Source: Hyphomicrobiales bacterium
Lineage (GTDB): Bacteria; Pseudomonadota; Alphaproteobacteria; Rhizobiales; Rhizobiaceae
Assembly: GCA_900466475.1 (NCBI GenBank)
Contig: UBMI01000021.1
Location: 186,001-250,000, forward strand
Direction of reading: 5' to 3'
Length of the DNA stretch: 64,000 nt
Part shown: one piece after another, positions 1-8,289 of the stretch
Position numbering within the stretch: the stretch's first letter is position 1
How the letters are laid out: each line of letters starts with the position of its first letter
Made by a program: the position numbers and the translations under genes
The notes under the pieces: generated by a model
The model's input: only the letters and a program-made list of their open reading frames with translations
The model's database searches: none
Told to the model about the DNA's origin: nothing

Positions 1-43
1 CGGCGGCAACCAGCAGCCCGTGCAGCAGTCTTTTCCGTCTCAT
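1..43 (-). CDS. 5' end of an unknown gene cut by the window edge
   Basis: An ATG at 43 (minus strand) opens a frame reading MRRKRLLHGLLVAA to the window edge, the basic-then-hydrophobic pattern of a signal peptide. A GAGG-type ribosome binding site lies about 7 nt upstream (near 50-56). It diverges from the polysaccharide gene at 174, so the 130 bp between them probably holds both promoters. Only 14 codons are visible and the product cannot be named. Confidence 0.4.
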   Translation of the reverse strand, partial: MRRKRLLHGLLVAA

Positions 44-98
44 GGCTATCCTCGCGGGGTCGCGGCAGGTCGCCACGTCGGCTTCGATGCCTGCATCT

Positions 99-111
99 TA
101 ACGGTCCGTTA
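99..111. promoter_or_regulatory. 13-bp inverted repeat between divergent genes
   Basis: TAACGG-T-CCGTTA is a perfect 6+6 inverted repeat in the 130-bp gap between the left-edge minus-strand gene and the chain-length determinant gene. Its place between divergent starts fits an operator, but no regulator is known and a repeat this short can occur by chance. Confidence 0.25.
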
Positions 112-173
112 GCTAAGAATTTCTAAAGTCGCTCCTGCTTGGCCATGCTTTCTCGCCGGGCGGATGCGGTGAT

Positions 174-1796
174 ATGAAACAATATGACGGGAACAGGGTG
201 AGCCGGTTGCCTGCCTGGCGCAGTTATGAGTCGTCTCAGCCTGCGCCTGAAGGCACTCGTGCGCGCAGCCCGATCATCCGGCCGACAGATTTCGTTCCGC
301 CCCCACCGCCTCCCGAGCCCGCCCTGCCTCTGGTTCGGCCGGCAGCGTCGGAAAGCCGTCCTGCCGGGCCGCTCCGCGGCGATATTCCTGTCGTGCCCGA
401 AACCGTTTCAACGCCGGAATCCGTGGTCGAGCAGACATCTGTTGTCGCCGAACCCTTGCTGGATATCAGATCTGCGGTTGCCGCCATCTGGAGCCGGCGT
501 CTGATTATTGCCGGTCTTTGCCTCGTCGGTGCCGCTGCCGGTGCGGTGATCGCGCCTCGTATCCCGCAGAAATTCACCGCCGTTGCCGCCCTCTATTTCG
601 ATCCGCGTCAGATCGGTCTTGCCGACAGCGGCTCACAGAATGCAGCGCCGTCGCCGGAAATGATTTCGACGCTGATCGACAGCCAGGTTCAACTGCTGAC
701 CTCGGGCAACGTATTGCGTCGCGTAGCCGATGCTATGAAGCTCGATCAGGATCCGGAATTCACCGGTGGCAGGACAGATGGTGCTGCCATCATCGGCACT
801 CTTCAGAAGGCTCTGCTGATCACGCGCGAGAACAATACTTACGTCGTCTCGCTCGCCGCAACGACGCGGGACCCGGAAAAGTCCGCAAAGCTCGCCAATC
901 AGGTCGTCACCTCCTTCATGCAGGAGGAAAGCAGCGCATCGACCGGTCTTTACGAAACTACCTCGTCAGCACTCGACGGTCGCCTCGACGATCTGCGCCG
1001 GAAAGTGCAGGAAGCGGAGCAGGCGGTCGAAACCTTCCGCGCCGACAACGACATGGCGGCGACCGAGGGCAATCTGATTTCCGATCAGCGTCTTTCGTCC
1101 CTGAATACGCTGCTCGTTACCGCCCAGGAAAAGACCATTCAGGCCAAGGCCCGCGCCGATGCCGCTGCAAATCTGCGGGTCGAAGATGTCGTCGCAGGCA
1201 GCCAGACGGACGGCGCCACGGGCACATCGCCGCTCGTCAGCCTGCGGCAGCAATATGCCGCCCAGGCCGCAGTCGTCGGCAGCCTGCAGAGCCAGATGGG
1301 TTCGCGTCATCCGCGCCTTCAGGCTGCGCGCTCTTCGCTGGGTAGCATCGGAGCGGAAATCAAAGACGAACTCCAGCGCGTCGCGACTTCGGCAAGGGCA
1401 GAATACGAACAGGCGAAGAAGGCCGAGGACGATATCGCCAAGGAGCTGGCGGTACAGAAAGCCCTGCAGGCCACGACCTCGGACAAGCAGGTGCAGTTGA
1501 ACGAGCTGCAGCGCAAGGCGACGGCCGCCCGCGAACTCTACGAATCAGTTCTGAAGCGTTCCGGCGAGACCAGCGAAGAACAAAACCTCAGCCAGAGCAA
1601 TATCCGCGTCGTCTCCCCCGCAGAAGTTCCCGTGAAGGCGGATGGGCCGAGCAAGAAAGTCATCATGGTCGCTGGCATGATCGGTGGCTTGCTTGCAGGC
1701 TTTGCTGTCGGCGCCGGTTTTGCGATCCTCGCCGGCCTCTTTTCTCATCCGACCATCAGAAGCTATTTCCGCAAGCCCGTCCGCGCGTCCGCTTGA
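174..1796 (+). CDS. Wzz/GumC-type polysaccharide chain-length / export protein
   Basis: Predicted inner-membrane polysaccharide co-polymerase of the Wzz/GumC family, which sets chain length and links polymerisation to export. The 540-aa protein has a proline-rich cytoplasmic N-terminus (VPPPPPPEPA, residues 41-50), a first membrane segment at about 109-127, a long periplasmic part with coiled-coil-rich stretches (about 270-300 and 400-470), and a second membrane segment at about 498-522. It ends soon after that segment and has no Walker A/B motifs, so the tyrosine-kinase domain of ExoP/Wzc-type proteins is absent. The ATG at 174 has only a weak ribosome binding site. It precedes the sugar-nucleotide and glycosyltransferase cluster, which fits a surface polysaccharide role. 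Confidence 0.85.
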   Translation: MKQYDGNRVSRLPAWRSYESSQPAPEGTRARSPIIRPTDFVPPPPPPEPALPLVRPAASESRPAGPLRGDIPVVPETVSTPESVVEQTSVVAEPLLDIRSAVAAIWSRRLIIAGLCLVGAAAGAVIAPRIPQKFTAVAALYFDPRQIGLADSGSQNAAPSPEMISTLIDSQVQLLTSGNVLRRVADAMKLDQDPEFTGGRTDGAAIIGTLQKALLITRENNTYVVSLAATTRDPEKSAKLANQVVTSFMQEESSASTGLYETTSSALDGRLDDLRRKVQEAEQAVETFRADNDMAATEGNLISDQRLSSLNTLLVTAQEKTIQAKARADAAANLRVEDVVAGSQTDGATGTSPLVSLRQQYAAQAAVVGSLQSQMGSRHPRLQAARSSLGSIGAEIKDELQRVATSARAEYEQAKKAEDDIAKELAVQKALQATTSDKQVQLNELQRKATAARELYESVLKRSGETSEEQNLSQSNIRVVSPAEVPVKADGPSKKVIMVAGMIGGLLAGFAVGAGFAILAGLFSHPTIRSYFRKPVRASA

Positions 1797-1866
1797 TGGC
1801 AGCCTCCAATCTTCCTACATCCAGAACATGGGCACCGCAAGAAGTGTGCCCATGAGAGAGGTTGTG

Positions 1867-2193
1867 ATGCGGTTCGCTGCGATTGTCCTGCTGTCGCTTG
1901 TTGCCGGCGCGTCTGCTGCGCCCGCGTCTGCCATAGACTGGCAGAATTCCGGCAAGCAGGCCGTGCAGCCGCTCTATCCCTACAAGGATCTTCCGGGCGT
2001 GAAGGCGCAGCCAGACAAGAAGGTGGAAGAATCCTACGACTGTCACACCGAAACGGTGCAGGTTCGCCGCCGCTACGACGAGATCTTCCGCTCCGGCGGC
2101 ATGCCGACGCTGATGTATGTCTGCGAACGCGACGGCGTGATTTCGATGGATAGCCGCGTGCCGCTGCGTGGCCATTACCAGCCGGTGCGCTGA
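1867..2193 (+). CDS. small secreted hypothetical protein
   Basis: Unrecognised 108-aa protein with a clear signal peptide (MRFAAIVLLSLVAGASA, then APASA before the mature part), so probably periplasmic. Two cysteines in the mature part (in YDCHTE and YVCERD) could form a disulfide. In-frame ATGs exist at 1684, inside the preceding gene, and at 1852. The start at 1867 is preferred because GAGAGAGG sits 5-6 nt upstream and the signal peptide begins there. It follows the chain-length gene by 70 nt on the same strand and may be co-transcribed. No function can be assigned. Confidence 0.7.
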   Translation: MRFAAIVLLSLVAGASAAPASAIDWQNSGKQAVQPLYPYKDLPGVKAQPDKKVEESYDCHTETVQVRRRYDEIFRSGGMPTLMYVCERDGVISMDSRVPLRGHYQPVR

Positions 2194-2300
2194 AAGCCGG
2201 GCGATTTCTGCGTTGCGATTGTGTCCGAAGATCCTGACGGCGCCATAATCGTTCAGCGACTTGACGGCGATTGCGAGCAATCTTCCTGCAGCACTACACC

Positions 2301-3125
2301 TTAGCCAGCGGGCCGAAATGCCAATTGCGGTACCTCGCCACCAACGATGCGGTCGGCGAAGGACAGACTGGACAGACCGTATCGTTGATACAGCTCATTG
2401 TCTTGATTTGCCCGGAATTCCGCCTGATCGGACGGTGAAGAGAAATATTTCCCGATCAGCAGCGGCAGGCGAATGGTTTTAAGATTCTTTTGCTGGAATA
2501 CATGCCAGAACAGCGCATCGCCGACCGATCTGATCGGGGATCCGTCGCCAAAATAGCTCGGATAGTATTTCCCGACCATCTTCGGGCTCCACAGCGTAGC
2601 CGGACCAAAAGTGCCGCGCTCGCCAGTGCCCGATCCAAGCCTCAGGCGTTCACGTGGCCTCGGAGGCCACTCCGGCGCAAATTCGGATGCCGTCAGTATC
2701 GGTGCTTTGAAAGGCTCATCCAGATGGGAATTGTCAAAGCAGACCAGCCACTCGCCTCCAACCATTCCGGCAGAAGAAGCGCACGCCGCTCCGACCAGGA
2801 GCTCGACCGCATTTGTGGCCAGGCGGTCGTCCATATTCAGGTTCATCACGAACAATGAATTGCTCAATGCCACCGCTGCAGACCAGGCCTCATAGATCGA
2901 GAGTGGTTGAGAGAAGACGTAACAGTCCGCATCCAGCCATTCGGGCGGCATATCACCATTGTCGAAAATATAGATGATGCGCACGTCGACACTTTGCTGG
3001 CGCAGGTTGATGTAGTGCGACTTCAGCAGGTCCAGCTTGTTGTTCTGGCGGTGCCATACCGCGCAGAACACGGTCACCAGCGCGGTCCCATGATCACTCT
3101 GCGTCCTTGCTTTAATAAAATGCAT
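2301..3125 (-). CDS. GT-A-like glycosyltransferase (family 2-like)
   Basis: A 274-aa protein that looks like a family-2-type glycosyltransferase: a beta-strand start (ALVTVFCAVWHR), a second strand (VRIIYIFDNGD) and an acidic MNLNMDDR motif where GT-A enzymes bind metal and nucleotide sugar. Acceptor and donor are unknown. The frame stays open upstream to 3518, but that part is low-complexity and would overlap the divergent SDR gene. The ATG at 3125 has GAAAGGAA about 10 nt upstream and starts just before the conserved fold. It diverges from the cluster beginning at 3409. Confidence 0.7.
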   Translation of the reverse strand: MHFIKARTQSDHGTALVTVFCAVWHRQNNKLDLLKSHYINLRQQSVDVRIIYIFDNGDMPPEWLDADCYVFSQPLSIYEAWSAAVALSNSLFVMNLNMDDRLATNAVELLVGAACASSAGMVGGEWLVCFDNSHLDEPFKAPILTASEFAPEWPPRPRERLRLGSGTGERGTFGPATLWSPKMVGKYYPSYFGDGSPIRSVGDALFWHVFQQKNLKTIRLPLLIGKYFSSPSDQAEFRANQDNELYQRYGLSSLSFADRIVGGEVPQLAFRPAG

Positions 3126-3408
3126 CTCAGGCAATTCCTTTCGCGCAAGGTTCGCGCATGGCAGAGGCGGCATTGGTGTTAACCATGAAGGAGATGGCAT
3201 GAGCCGGGCATTCGCGTCAATTGCCGTGGTTGGAAATCCTGGGGGCGGCCACCCGGTCATCTGAAGTCGGCTTTTTAACGTGTTCGTTGTGTCGCGAAGG
3301 GACGCGCCCCAGCGGGAAATAAGGAAATTGGATGCAGCAAAAGCGCGACCTGACCTCTGCCAGCCGAAGGCTCCCGGCAGGGTGCGCAGTTCATCGAGAG
3401 GTGCGTCC

Positions 3409-4200
3409 ATGCGGGTCCTGGTAACCGGGGCGGGCGGCATTCTGGGCAGGCATGTTATCAGGCATTTCGCCCTATTTGCGCCAGGCGCCGATGTGATCGC
3501 CAATAAGGCGGACCTCACGGATATCGAAGCGTTGCGAGCGGCGATCGCTGCCCTTCAGCCGATCGATAAGGTTGTTCATCTGGCAGCTTTGGTGCCGGTG
3601 GCATCGGTCAAGGCAGACCCTGCCCGTGCCTATGCCGTGAATGTCGGCGGTACGATCAATCTTCTCTCGGCGCTCGAGGCGCACCCGGCAACGTTCCTCT
3701 ACTGCTCATCGAGCCATATCTATGCGCCGTCGGACCTGCCGATAGCTGAGGACGCCGAAAAGGCGCCACCTTCCTTCTACGGAAGGACAAAATGGGTCGG
3801 CGAGAGCGTTGCGGCCGACATTTGCGAGGCATCCGGCCGCGCTTTCTGTGCGGCACGTGTTTTCTCGATTCACGATCCAGCGCAAACCGGTTCGTTCCTT
3901 CGGCCGTCCATCGAGCGTCGGCTGGCAGAAGAGGACCTGAGCCGACCCTTCATGCTTCCGGGCGGTGACAGCGTCAGGGATTTTCTGCCGGCTGAGGATG
4001 CGGCAGAGCTTGTCGTGCGCCTCGCCCTTTCCTCCGCAACGGGGCCGGTCAATGTCGGCTCCGGCCGTGGCACAACCATCCGCGATTTCGTTCAGGGTTT
4101 CAGCTCACAGCCCCTCGATATCAGGGCGACCGGCGGCTCGGACACGCTCGTCGCCGATATCTCACGGCTTAGACAATTATTAGGAGACTTTGATGTCTGA
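3409..4200 (+). CDS. NAD(P)-dependent SDR epimerase/reductase, RMD-like
   Basis: Extended short-chain dehydrogenase, 263 aa. It shows the nucleotide-binding motif GAGGILG (residues 7-13), the serine-rich strand YCSSSHIY (98-105) and the catalytic Y124-x3-K128 pair. The N-terminal half resembles NDP-sugar reductases such as GDP-4-keto-6-deoxymannose reductase, which would suit the GDP-mannose-derived sugars made next door. It is short for this class and stops just after the DISRLR motif that is usually followed by 20-40 more residues. The ATG at 3409 has GAGAGG 7 nt upstream. Its end overlaps the next gene by 8 nt, pointing to translational coupling. Confidence 0.75.
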   Translation: MRVLVTGAGGILGRHVIRHFALFAPGADVIANKADLTDIEALRAAIAALQPIDKVVHLAALVPVASVKADPARAYAVNVGGTINLLSALEAHPATFLYCSSSHIYAPSDLPIAEDAEKAPPSFYGRTKWVGESVAADICEASGRAFCAARVFSIHDPAQTGSFLRPSIERRLAEEDLSRPFMLPGGDSVRDFLPAEDAAELVVRLALSSATGPVNVGSGRGTTIRDFVQGFSSQPLDIRATGGSDTLVADISRLRQLLGDFDV

Positions 4201-4972
4201 GACTGTTTCCATCGTCATTCCGACCTTTAACAGGGCAGGGATGTTGCCTGTCGCCATCGACAGCGCCCTGAACCAAACGAAGGCGTGCGAGGTTATCGTC
4301 GTCGATCACGGGTCGACCGACGATACGCCGAAGGTGGCCGAGGCTTATGGCGACCGCATCCTCTACATCCGCCGTGAGCGTGATTTCGGGCCGCATTTCT
4401 GCTGGCTTGAAGGCGCACTCCACGCCACCGGAGAATTCGTCCACCTGCAATATGACGACGATTGGATCGCACCGACCTTCATCGAGGCGTGCCTTGCCGT
4501 CATCACTCCGGAAACCGGCTTCGCCTTTACCGGCGCCGACGTTATGGATGGCCCAGGCCTGCCCACCAAACTTCGCCAATTTATGGACTGGTTGCCCGCG
4601 ACTGGCACCTATCCGGTCGATGCGTTGGAGAGACAGATTCTCGGCTCGCTGATCTCGCCTGGCGCAGCGCTCTATCGCCGGCAAATTCTGATCGACGCGC
4701 TCTATCCCGGGCGATTGCCGCTTCAGATCAACGAATATCGCGGCGTCGGCCCGGATGCTTTCGTCTCGCTGCTTTCAATGCTGCGCTATCCAGCGATCGG
4801 CTACGTGCGTGAACCGCTTGCCTTCTTCCGCTTCCACGAGGGTTCGATCACCATCGACGCCTTCGCGTCCGGCGAGAAGACTGCGCGACTGCGCGCGGCT
4901 TACGCAGAAGTTACCCGCCACTATCTCGAAATGAAAGTGATGCGCGCTGTGCGTATCAGGGAGGCATCGTAA
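4193..4972 (+). CDS. family 2 glycosyltransferase
   Basis: A 259-aa GT-A glycosyltransferase with no membrane segment. The start (VSIVIPTFNRA), the VDHGSTDDT motif at 38-45 and the metal-binding DDD at 88-90 (HLQYDDDW) are standard for GT2 enzymes. It probably transfers one residue of the surface glycan from a nucleotide sugar at the cytoplasmic membrane face. ATG 4193 is preferred over the adjacent TTG at 4190 because TAGGAGA lies 6 nt upstream. It overlaps the SDR gene before it by 8 nt and the PLP-enzyme gene after it by 1 nt (TAATG). Confidence 0.85.
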   Translation: MSETVSIVIPTFNRAGMLPVAIDSALNQTKACEVIVVDHGSTDDTPKVAEAYGDRILYIRRERDFGPHFCWLEGALHATGEFVHLQYDDDWIAPTFIEACLAVITPETGFAFTGADVMDGPGLPTKLRQFMDWLPATGTYPVDALERQILGSLISPGAALYRRQILIDALYPGRLPLQINEYRGVGPDAFVSLLSMLRYPAIGYVREPLAFFRFHEGSITIDAFASGEKTARLRAAYAEVTRHYLEMKVMRAVRIREAS

Positions 4973-6165
4973 TGACCGTAGGGCGTCCAATCCGCTTAGT
5001 TACTCAAGATCGTCCAATCCGCCTCGCAGAGGAAACCATCGACCAGGGTGAGCTCGAGGCGCTCTCCGAATGGATGCTCGCCGGCAACCGCCTGACCAAG
5101 GCTGAGCAGACACTCGCCTTCGAGCAGGAATTCGCTGTCTGGATGAACTGCCGTCACGCAGTTTATGTCAACTCCGGCTCGTCGGCGAACCTCCTGATGA
5201 TCGCCGCGCTCAAGGAAGCGGGCCGCCTGCGCAATAACAAGGCGATTGCCGCCGGCGTCAGCTGGGTCACCACCGTTTCGCCGCTGCTCCAGCTCGGTTT
5301 CGATGTGCGTCTCTGCGATTGCGATTCGAAGTCTCTGGGTATCGATCTCAACCATCTGGAAGACCTTTGCCGCACGGATCCGCCGGCGCTGCTGATCCTG
5401 GTCCACGTTCTCGGCCATGCCGGTGACATGGATGCTGTCAGGGACATCTGCGAGCGTTACGACGTCATCCTGCTGGAAGATTCCTGCGAGGCGCTCGGCT
5501 CGACCTACAAGGGCCGCAAGCTGGGCACGATCGGCACGGCAGGCAGCTTCTCCTTCTATTATGGCCATCATATCTCGACGATCGAGGGCGGCATGGTCGT
5601 CACCGACGATCCCGATCTGCACCAGCTTATGCTTTCCCTGCGCTCGCACGGCTGGAGCCGCGATCTCAAGCCGGAACTGCGCCAATCTCTGGCGGAACAG
5701 AACGGGGTCGATGAGTTCAAGAACCTCTACACCTTCTACCATGCCGGCTATAACCTGCGCTCCACCGACCTCCAGGCATTCCTCGGTCGGTCGCAGCTCA
5801 GGAAGCTCGATCAGATCGTCGAACGCCGCCGTATCAATTTCGACCTTTACCGCAAGGCGCTGCCGGACTTCTTCTCCCAGTCGGGGGATACCGAGGTTCT
5901 GTCGTCCTTCGCCTACGGCACCTTCATCGAGAACCGGCTCGAAACCTACAAACATATCAACGCGCTCGACATCGAATGCCGGCCGCTGATCTGCGGCAAC
6001 ATCGCGCGCCATCCCTTCTGGCTCCGCGACCATCCACGGCTCGCCCTTCCGAACGCCGATAAGGTGCACGATTACGGCATCTATCTGCCGAATCATCACA
6101 ACCTGAATGAAGCGGACATTGCGCGTGTGGCCGACGCCTTCGCCTCTGTTGCCCGCCCCTGCTAA
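4972..6165 (+). CDS. DegT-family PLP enzyme with His at the Lys position (ColD-like 3-dehydratase)
   Basis: A 397-aa DegT/DnrJ/EryC1/StrS-fold enzyme. The PLP pyridine-binding acid is in LLEDSCEALGS (D170). At the position of the Schiff-base lysine the sequence reads SFYYGHHISTIEGG, so H199 replaces lysine. In this family that change marks the dehydratases ColD (GDP-4-keto-6-deoxymannose 3-dehydratase, about 390 aa) and DdhC/RfbH, not aminotransferases. The CX57CX1CX7C cluster motif of DdhC is not apparent, and the next gene is gmd, which makes ColD's substrate, so a ColD-like role is favoured. It starts in a TAATG overlap with GGAGG just upstream. The exact product is inferred. Confidence 0.8.
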   Translation: MTVGRPIRLVTQDRPIRLAEETIDQGELEALSEWMLAGNRLTKAEQTLAFEQEFAVWMNCRHAVYVNSGSSANLLMIAALKEAGRLRNNKAIAAGVSWVTTVSPLLQLGFDVRLCDCDSKSLGIDLNHLEDLCRTDPPALLILVHVLGHAGDMDAVRDICERYDVILLEDSCEALGSTYKGRKLGTIGTAGSFSFYYGHHISTIEGGMVVTDDPDLHQLMLSLRSHGWSRDLKPELRQSLAEQNGVDEFKNLYTFYHAGYNLRSTDLQAFLGRSQLRKLDQIVERRRINFDLYRKALPDFFSQSGDTEVLSSFAYGTFIENRLETYKHINALDIECRPLICGNIARHPFWLRDHPRLALPNADKVHDYGIYLPNHHNLNEADIARVADAFASVARPC

Positions 6166-6177
6166 GAGCGAAGACAA

Positions 6178-7254
6178 ATGACGAATACGGCTCCAAAGCG
6201 CGCTCTGATTACGGGCGTAACCGGACAGGACGGCTCCTATCTTGCGGAGCTGCTGCTCTCCAAGGGTTACCAGGTACACGGCATCAAGCGCAGGTCATCG
6301 AGTTTCAACTCGGCGCGCGTCGATCATCTCTATGAAGACGTTCATGAGACCAATCGCCGCTTCACGATGCACTATGGCGACATGACCGATTCCACCAACC
6401 TGATCCGCCTGATTCAGGAAGTGCAGCCGGACGAAATCTACAATCTGGCTGCGCAATCTCACGTTCACGTCAGTTTCGAAACGCCGGAATATACGGCGAA
6501 CGCCGACGGCATGGGCACGCTGCGCATCCTGGAAGCCTTGCGCATCCTGCGCATGGACAAGACGCGTTTCTATCAGGCTTCGACCTCCGAACTCTATGGC
6601 AAGGTGGTGGAGACGCCGCAGAAGGAAACGACCCCCTTCTATCCGCGCTCACCCTATGGCGTGGCCAAGCTCTACGCATACTGGATCGTGGTCAATTACC
6701 GTGAATCCTATGGAATGCACGCCTCGAACGGCATTCTCTTCAACCATGAAAGCCCGCGTCGCGGCGAAACTTTCGTGACGCGAAAGATCACCCGCGCCGC
6801 AGCGGCCATTGCCGCCGGCGACCAGGATCGCCTCTATCTCGGCAATCTGGACGCCATGCGTGACTGGGGCCATGCCCGTGATTATGTCGAGGGCATGTGG
6901 CGGATGCTGCAGCAGGACAAGCCGGATGATTACGTCCTGGCGACCGGGCGTACCGTCAGTGTCCGTGAGTTCGTGGATACGGCTTTCCGGGTCGCAGGCA
7001 TCGACATAGAATGGCGTGGCAAGGGTGTGGACGAACGTGGCTACGTTCGCGGCACTGATCGCTGTCTGATCGAAGTCGATCCGCGCTATTTCCGTCCGAC
7101 GGAGGTCGATCTTCTGCTAGGCGATCCCTCCAAGGCTGAAAGAGAACTTGGATGGCGCGCCACGACGACGCTGGAGGAAATGATCGTGGAAATGGTCAAT
7201 TCCGATATCAAGGAACATGCTGCAAACTCGGTTCATCAGCGAGACAAGGACTAA
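6178..7254 (+). CDS. gmd: GDP-mannose 4,6-dehydratase
   Basis: Converts GDP-D-mannose to GDP-4-keto-6-deoxy-D-mannose, the branch point to GDP-fucose, GDP-rhamnose, GDP-perosamine and GDP-colitose. The 358-aa protein has the family start ALITGVTGQDGSYLAELLL, the catalytic STSELYG motif (135-141) and Y160-x3-K164, and matches family length throughout. It lies 12 nt after the PLP-enzyme gene and 3 nt before the fucose-synthase-like gene, so one transcript can supply all three steps. Confidence 0.95.
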   Translation: MTNTAPKRALITGVTGQDGSYLAELLLSKGYQVHGIKRRSSSFNSARVDHLYEDVHETNRRFTMHYGDMTDSTNLIRLIQEVQPDEIYNLAAQSHVHVSFETPEYTANADGMGTLRILEALRILRMDKTRFYQASTSELYGKVVETPQKETTPFYPRSPYGVAKLYAYWIVVNYRESYGMHASNGILFNHESPRRGETFVTRKITRAAAAIAAGDQDRLYLGNLDAMRDWGHARDYVEGMWRMLQQDKPDDYVLATGRTVSVREFVDTAFRVAGIDIEWRGKGVDERGYVRGTDRCLIEVDPRYFRPTEVDLLLGDPSKAERELGWRATTTLEEMIVEMVNSDIKEHAANSVHQRDKD

Positions 7255-7257
7255 CGG

Positions 7258-8202
7258 ATGAACCCGGCTTTTCAGATAGAGGGAAAACGGATCTGGGTCG
7301 CCGGCCATCGCGGTATGGTCGGTTCGGCCCTAGTCCGGGTGCTCTCGCAGCTGAACTGCGAGGTACTGACAACACCTCGCAGTGAGGTCGATCTCACCGA
7401 TCAGGCCGCGACGCGACGCTGGCTGCAGGACAACAAGCCGGATGCCGTCATCGTCGCCGCTGCGCGTGTGGGCGGCATTGCCGCCAACAGCGCCTCGCCG
7501 GTTGCCTTTCTCTACGACAATCTGATGATCGAGGCGAATATCATCGAAGCGGCTGCTCGTGCTGACGTGAGCAAGCTTCTTCTCCTCGGTTCCACCTGCA
7601 TTTACCCGCGCGACGCCGAACAGCCAATCCGCGAGGAATCCTTGCTCACCGGTCCGCTTGAAAAGACCAACGAGTGGTACGCTATCGCCAAGATTGCCGG
7701 CATCAAGCTTTGCCAGGCCTATCGTCAGGAGCAGGGACGCGATTTCATATCGGCCCAGCCGACCAATCTTTATGGGCCGGGCGACAATTACGACCTCGAG
7801 ACAAGCCACGTTCTACCGGCCCTGATCCGCAAGGCTCACGAAGCCAAGGTGAACCGTGCTGAATCCCTGACGATCTGGGGCAGCGGTACGCCATTGCGGG
7901 AATTCCTGCATGTGGATGACCTTGCCGACGCTGTCATCTTCCTACTGCGCAATTACTCCGGCCCGGTGCCGATTAATATCGGTTCCGGTGAGGAATTGTC
8001 GATTGCCGAGCTTGCCCGTCTCGTGAGCAAGACGATTGGCTTCGATGGTTCACTCACCTTCGACACCACGAGGCCGGATGGGACGCCGCGCAAGCTTGCC
8101 GATCTTCGCCGTCTGCGTGAACTCGGCTGGAACAATGCCCGCCCGCTGACGGCCGGTCTCAAGCAAACCTATCAGAGTTTCCTAGATAGGCGCGAAAATT
8201 GA
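7258..8202 (+). CDS. fcl: GDP-L-fucose synthase-like 3,5-epimerase/4-reductase
   Basis: SDR of 314 aa related to Fcl/WcaG, which makes GDP-L-fucose from GDP-4-keto-6-deoxymannose. NADP-binding AGHRGMVGS is at 15-23. The catalytic set is visible: S112/C114 in GSTCIYP, Y141 and K145 in WYAIAK, and H184 in SHVLPALI; Cys and His are the epimerisation residues. With a ColD-like dehydratase two genes upstream, this protein could instead act as the related colitose synthase ColC on the 3-deoxy intermediate. Sequence reading alone cannot separate the two roles. Confidence 0.88.
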   Translation: MNPAFQIEGKRIWVAGHRGMVGSALVRVLSQLNCEVLTTPRSEVDLTDQAATRRWLQDNKPDAVIVAAARVGGIAANSASPVAFLYDNLMIEANIIEAAARADVSKLLLLGSTCIYPRDAEQPIREESLLTGPLEKTNEWYAIAKIAGIKLCQAYRQEQGRDFISAQPTNLYGPGDNYDLETSHVLPALIRKAHEAKVNRAESLTIWGSGTPLREFLHVDDLADAVIFLLRNYSGPVPINIGSGEELSIAELARLVSKTIGFDGSLTFDTTRPDGTPRKLADLRRLRELGWNNARPLTAGLKQTYQSFLDRREN

Positions 8203-8289
8203 GGGCGCGGAACCAGCGAACTGATGCACGCCTGGACCAGAAGAACCGGTCGAGTTGCCTACGACAACACTCGGGAAAGCTTTAACATC

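Noticed and set aside
4996..6279. Long minus-strand frame (over 400 codons) opposite the ColD-like gene
   Set aside because: It mirrors the real plus-strand PLP gene, whose motifs are clear, and has no recognisable domain; high-GC codon bias creates such antisense frames.
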